Below are positions 50,125 through 51,658 of a stretch of DNA of 51,658 nucleotides, piece after piece. A model generated the notes under the pieces. It was not told the DNA's origin, ran no database searches, and saw only the letters and a list, made by a program, of their open reading frames with translations. The stretch's first letter is position 1. Every line of letters starts with the position of its first letter. Origin of the DNA: an uncultured Clostridia bacterium (GTDB taxonomy: Bacteria; Bacillota; Clostridia; TANB77; CAG-508); NCBI GenBank assembly GCA_947628735.1, contig CANRAY010000007.1:1-51658 (forward strand). Direction: 5' to 3'. The translations under genes and the position numbers were made by a program.

Positions 50125-50171
50125 TCGAAACTCCTCTAATTTCTTTATTTATTAATGTTTGAATACACAAG

Positions 50172-50198
50172 CAGTTGGTATTTTTAAAATACCAACTG
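50172..50198 (-). promoter_or_regulatory. Hairpin in the leader of rsmH
   Basis: CAGTTGGTA (50172-50180) and TACCAACTG (50190-50198) flank an AT centre (TTTTTAAAA) that can extend the pairing. There is no T run after it on the minus strand, so it is not an obvious terminator. It lies about 50 bp upstream of the rsmH start. Confidence 0.55.
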
Positions 50199-50219
50199 TT
50201 GTGTCTTCTGAAATCAGTT

Positions 50220-50482
50220 ATCTTTTGTTTTTTGGATTTTATCTTTTCTTTCGTTATTTTTCTTTTGTTATCTTTTGTCTTCTCATAAACTTATCTTTTG
50301 TTTTTAGATTAGTCTTTTTATTTTGTCATCAACAATTAATATTTTTATCTTTTGAGAATTAAAATATCTTTTGTTGCTTTTAGCTGTTTTCATTTGTTAA
50401 ATTTTGATTTTTTCTTTTGTGAAATTTTATCTTTTGTTTTCTTAAAATTTTTATCTTTTGTTTTTTAATATTTTATCTTTAG
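50220..50482. repeat. Array of a short ATCTTTTG motif in the mraZ-rsmH spacer
   Basis: In the plus-strand reading ATCTTTTG, usually preceded by TT and followed by TTTT, occurs exactly seven times (starts 50220, 50270, 50293, 50347, 50366, 50429, 50453). There are four one-base variants (50241, 50260, 50412, 50475). Many neighbours are about 17-24 bp apart. In the transcribed sense it reads CAAAAGATAA. No gene is visible in the 380-bp spacer; the only ORF over 60 codons (plus strand, 50159-50362) is low-complexity Phe/Leu and has no ribosome binding site. Confidence 0.7.
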
Positions 50483-50504
50483 TGACTATATAAACTTTTT
50501 CAAG

Positions 50505-50936
50505 TTATATACCTAACATTGTCATATTTTCAGCAATTTCATCTGCTGAAATATTTTCATCGCTGTTGTAAGCTTTCCATTTATCTCTGTTCCAAATTTC
50601 AATTCGTGTTCCAACACCAATAATTACTGCTTCTTTTTCCATTTGTGCATATTCTCTTAAGTTACTAGCAATTAGAAATCTACCTTGTTTATCTATTTCA
50701 CATTCAATTGCACCAGATAGGAAAAACCTTACAAAATCTCTTGCATTTTTATTTGTTAGTGGAAGTGTTTTTAATTTTTCTTGAAAGTTTGACCACTCAT
50801 TTTGAGAAAATCCAAATAAGCACCCATCTAATCCTTTGGTAACAATAAATTTCTCACCGATGTCTTCTCTTATTTTTACAGGCATTATTAATCTGCCTTT
50901 TGCATCTAAAGAATGTTCATATTCACCGATAAGCAC
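50505..50936 (-). CDS. mraZ: Transcriptional regulator MraZ
   Basis: The 143-residue protein has two tandem MraZ (SpoVT-AbrB-like) domains: [20 protein letters not shown] with the DxKGR motif, and [19 protein letters not shown] with the second. MraZ forms rings and represses the dcw cluster by binding direct repeats upstream of its own gene. Matching direct repeats are present here between the promoter and the start. The ATG at 50936 follows AGAGGTGA. It is the first gene of the cluster and divergent from coaD. Confidence 0.98.
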   Translation of the reverse strand: MLIGEYEHSLDAKGRLIMPVKIREDIGEKFIVTKGLDGCLFGFSQNEWSNFQEKLKTLPLTNKNARDFVRFFLSGAIECEIDKQGRFLIASNLREYAQMEKEAVIIGVGTRIEIWNRDKWKAYNSDENISADEIAENMTMLGI

Positions 50937-50953
50937 TTTATTTCACCTCTTCT

Positions 50954-50989
50954 CACTTTCAAACCACTTTTTACCACTTTGCTCCACTT
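50954..50989 (-). promoter_or_regulatory. MraZ-box-like direct repeats
   Basis: On the minus strand AAGTGG occurs at 50984-50989, 50974-50979 and 50964-50969, exactly 10 bp apart, with a related AAAGTGAG at about 50952-50959. MraZ proteins are known to bind short G-rich repeats with a one-turn spacing upstream of mraZ. These lie just downstream of the -10, suited to repression. Confidence 0.75.
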
Positions 50990-50996
50990 CAATTAG

Positions 50997-51025
50997 ATTT
51001 TAATACAAGTATTTTTAAAATGCAA
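50997..51025 (-). promoter_or_regulatory. Promoter of mraZ (proximal dcw cluster)
   Basis: Minus strand TTGCAT (51020-51025), 17 bp, TAAAAT (50997-51002). The start would be near 50990, directly followed by the MraZ-box-like repeats. Confidence 0.7.
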
Positions 51026-51055
51026 GAGTTTTTTTGATTTTTTTCTTATTTTTTA

Positions 51056-51084
51056 TAGATTTTTTCAAAATGACACTATATAAT
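51056..51084 (+). promoter_or_regulatory. Possible promoter of coaD
   Basis: Plus strand TATAAT (51079-51084) with a weak -35 TAGATT (51056-51061) at 17 bp. It lies about 25 bp upstream of the coaD ATG. Confidence 0.5.
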
Positions 51085-51108
51085 ACTGAATGGATGGAGG
51101 AAAATCAT

Positions 51109-51582
51109 ATGAAAATTGGCTTTTATTCCGGTAGTTTTGATCCTTTTACTAATGGTCATCTACATATTGTTAAAACCGCCTGTCAACTTTTTGATAAGGT
51201 TATTATTGGTATAGGTATTAATCATACTAAAAAAAGACGCTATGATTTAGCATCTATGAAAAAAGCTATTGAAGAAACTATTAAGCAAGAAAATCTTAAA
51301 AATGTTATTGTAATAGATTATGATATTTTAACAGTTGATATTGCTAAAAAATATAATGTAAATTTTTTGATTAGAGGATTACGTAATGATACTGATTATG
51401 CTTATGAAGAAAATTTAGCTCAAATTAATGAAGAAATTGCAGGAATTGATACTATTTATTTACGTTCTGGTCATTTAGGTTTTATTAGTTCGAGTATGGC
51501 AGATGAATTGATTCGTTATAAAAAAGATGTTGTTAAATATATTCCCACTCCAGTTCTTAAAGCACTTAATCTTGATTTATAA
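51109..51582 (+). CDS. coaD: Phosphopantetheine adenylyltransferase (CoaD)
   Basis: CoaD converts 4'-phosphopantetheine and ATP to dephospho-CoA, the fourth step of CoA synthesis. The start at 51109 is chosen because GGAGG lies 8 bases upstream and MKIGFYSGSFDPFTNGHLHI is the normal N-terminus; the frame is open from 51034. The nucleotidyltransferase motif T-x-GH is in FTNGHLHI. Also present are LIRGLRNDTDYAYEENLAQIN and the second ATP-binding motif ISSSMADELI. The length of 157 residues is typical. It is a single-gene unit, divergent from mraZ, with a terminator after it. Confidence 0.98.
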   Translation: MKIGFYSGSFDPFTNGHLHIVKTACQLFDKVIIGIGINHTKKRRYDLASMKKAIEETIKQENLKNVIVIDYDILTVDIAKKYNVNFLIRGLRNDTDYAYEENLAQINEEIAGIDTIYLRSGHLGFISSSMADELIRYKKDVVKYIPTPVLKALNLDL

Positions 51583-51584
51583 AT

Positions 51585-51606
51585 AAAAAAGCGGAATAAA
51601 TTCCGC
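51585..51606 (-). terminator. Terminator for a convergent gene beyond the window
   Basis: GCGGAA (51591-51596) and TTCCGC (51601-51606) with loop TAAA are followed on the minus strand by TTTTTTATTTAT. This suits transcription entering from the right edge. Confidence 0.6.
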
Positions 51607-51611
51607 CCATA

Positions 51612-51650
51612 AAGAGCCTGATTAAATTTAGGCTCTTATATTTTATTTTT
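51612..51650 (+). terminator. Terminator after coaD
   Basis: AAGAGCCT (51612-51619) and AGGCTCTT (51630-51637) are followed by ATATTTTATTTTT on the plus strand, about 30 bp past the coaD stop. Confidence 0.8.
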
Positions 51651-51658
51651 ACATAAAA

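Noticed and set aside
50220..50482. CRISPR or degenerate tandem repeat coding region
   Set aside because: The motif is only 8-10 bases, gaps are irregular and AT-rich, and no credible gene covers it.

Overview
The window is very AT-rich (by eye roughly 70% A+T) and has Bacillota gene order, strong AGGAGG-type ribosome binding sites, some TTG and GTG starts, and TTGACA-N17-TATAAT promoters. The gene set points to an uncultured, probably gut-associated member of Clostridia: rpsL-rpsG-fusA, topA near trmFO, a meso-DAP-type MurE, a DUF6514-like protein, and cohesin and dockerin modules. Nearly everything is on the minus strand; the exceptions are a family 8 glycosyltransferase and coaD.

Layout. 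1-1466: start of the str operon (rpsL, rpsG, 5' end of fusA) with promoter and structured leader. 1435-2959: a two-gene unit of a 54-residue acidic protein and a coiled-coil protein. 2981-9549: trmFO, a SNF2-family helicase and topA. 9588-10028: a DUF6514-like gene with tandem Spo0A-box-like sites upstream. 10059-15003: murE, mraY, ftsW and murG, the distal half of a division and cell-wall (dcw) cluster. 46630-51025: the proximal half of the same cluster (mraZ, rsmH, ftsL-like, PBP2/SpoVD-type transpeptidase). 51056-51650: coaD, divergent from mraZ.

The two dcw halves are separated by a 31,281-bp element (15389-46679) inserted inside the transpeptidase gene. The 5' part of that gene lies at 46670-48538 and the 3' part, with the PASTA domain, at 15097-15398. 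The break is marked by a 10-bp direct repeat (CCTCCTTGGT on the plus strand). Joining across one copy of the repeat restores the reading frame H-Q-G-G-G-V-A-A-P. The element encodes a large serine recombinase near one end and carries matching inverted arm sequences next to each core. The transpeptidase gene also has a separate one-base frameshift near 47023, upstream of the KTG motif; it may be real decay or a sequence error.

The cargo is a cell-surface system. A 16-kb gene encodes a 5353-residue secreted protein built of beta-rich repeats with about 3.5-kb higher-order repeats. It heads an apparent operon with a small membrane protein, a membrane-anchored cohesin-like protein and a membrane-anchored dockerin-like protein. 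The element also has a large secreted protein with NPCBM-like, transglutaminase-like and F5/8 type C-like regions and a C-terminal dockerin, a membrane protein with 18 DPSKDPEN-type repeats, a SleB-like cell-wall hydrolase and a glycosyltransferase. No conjugation, replication or phage structural genes were seen in it. The element is therefore either an immobile intervening element that could reversibly switch a cell-wall gene, or a surface-protein island that has destroyed that gene.
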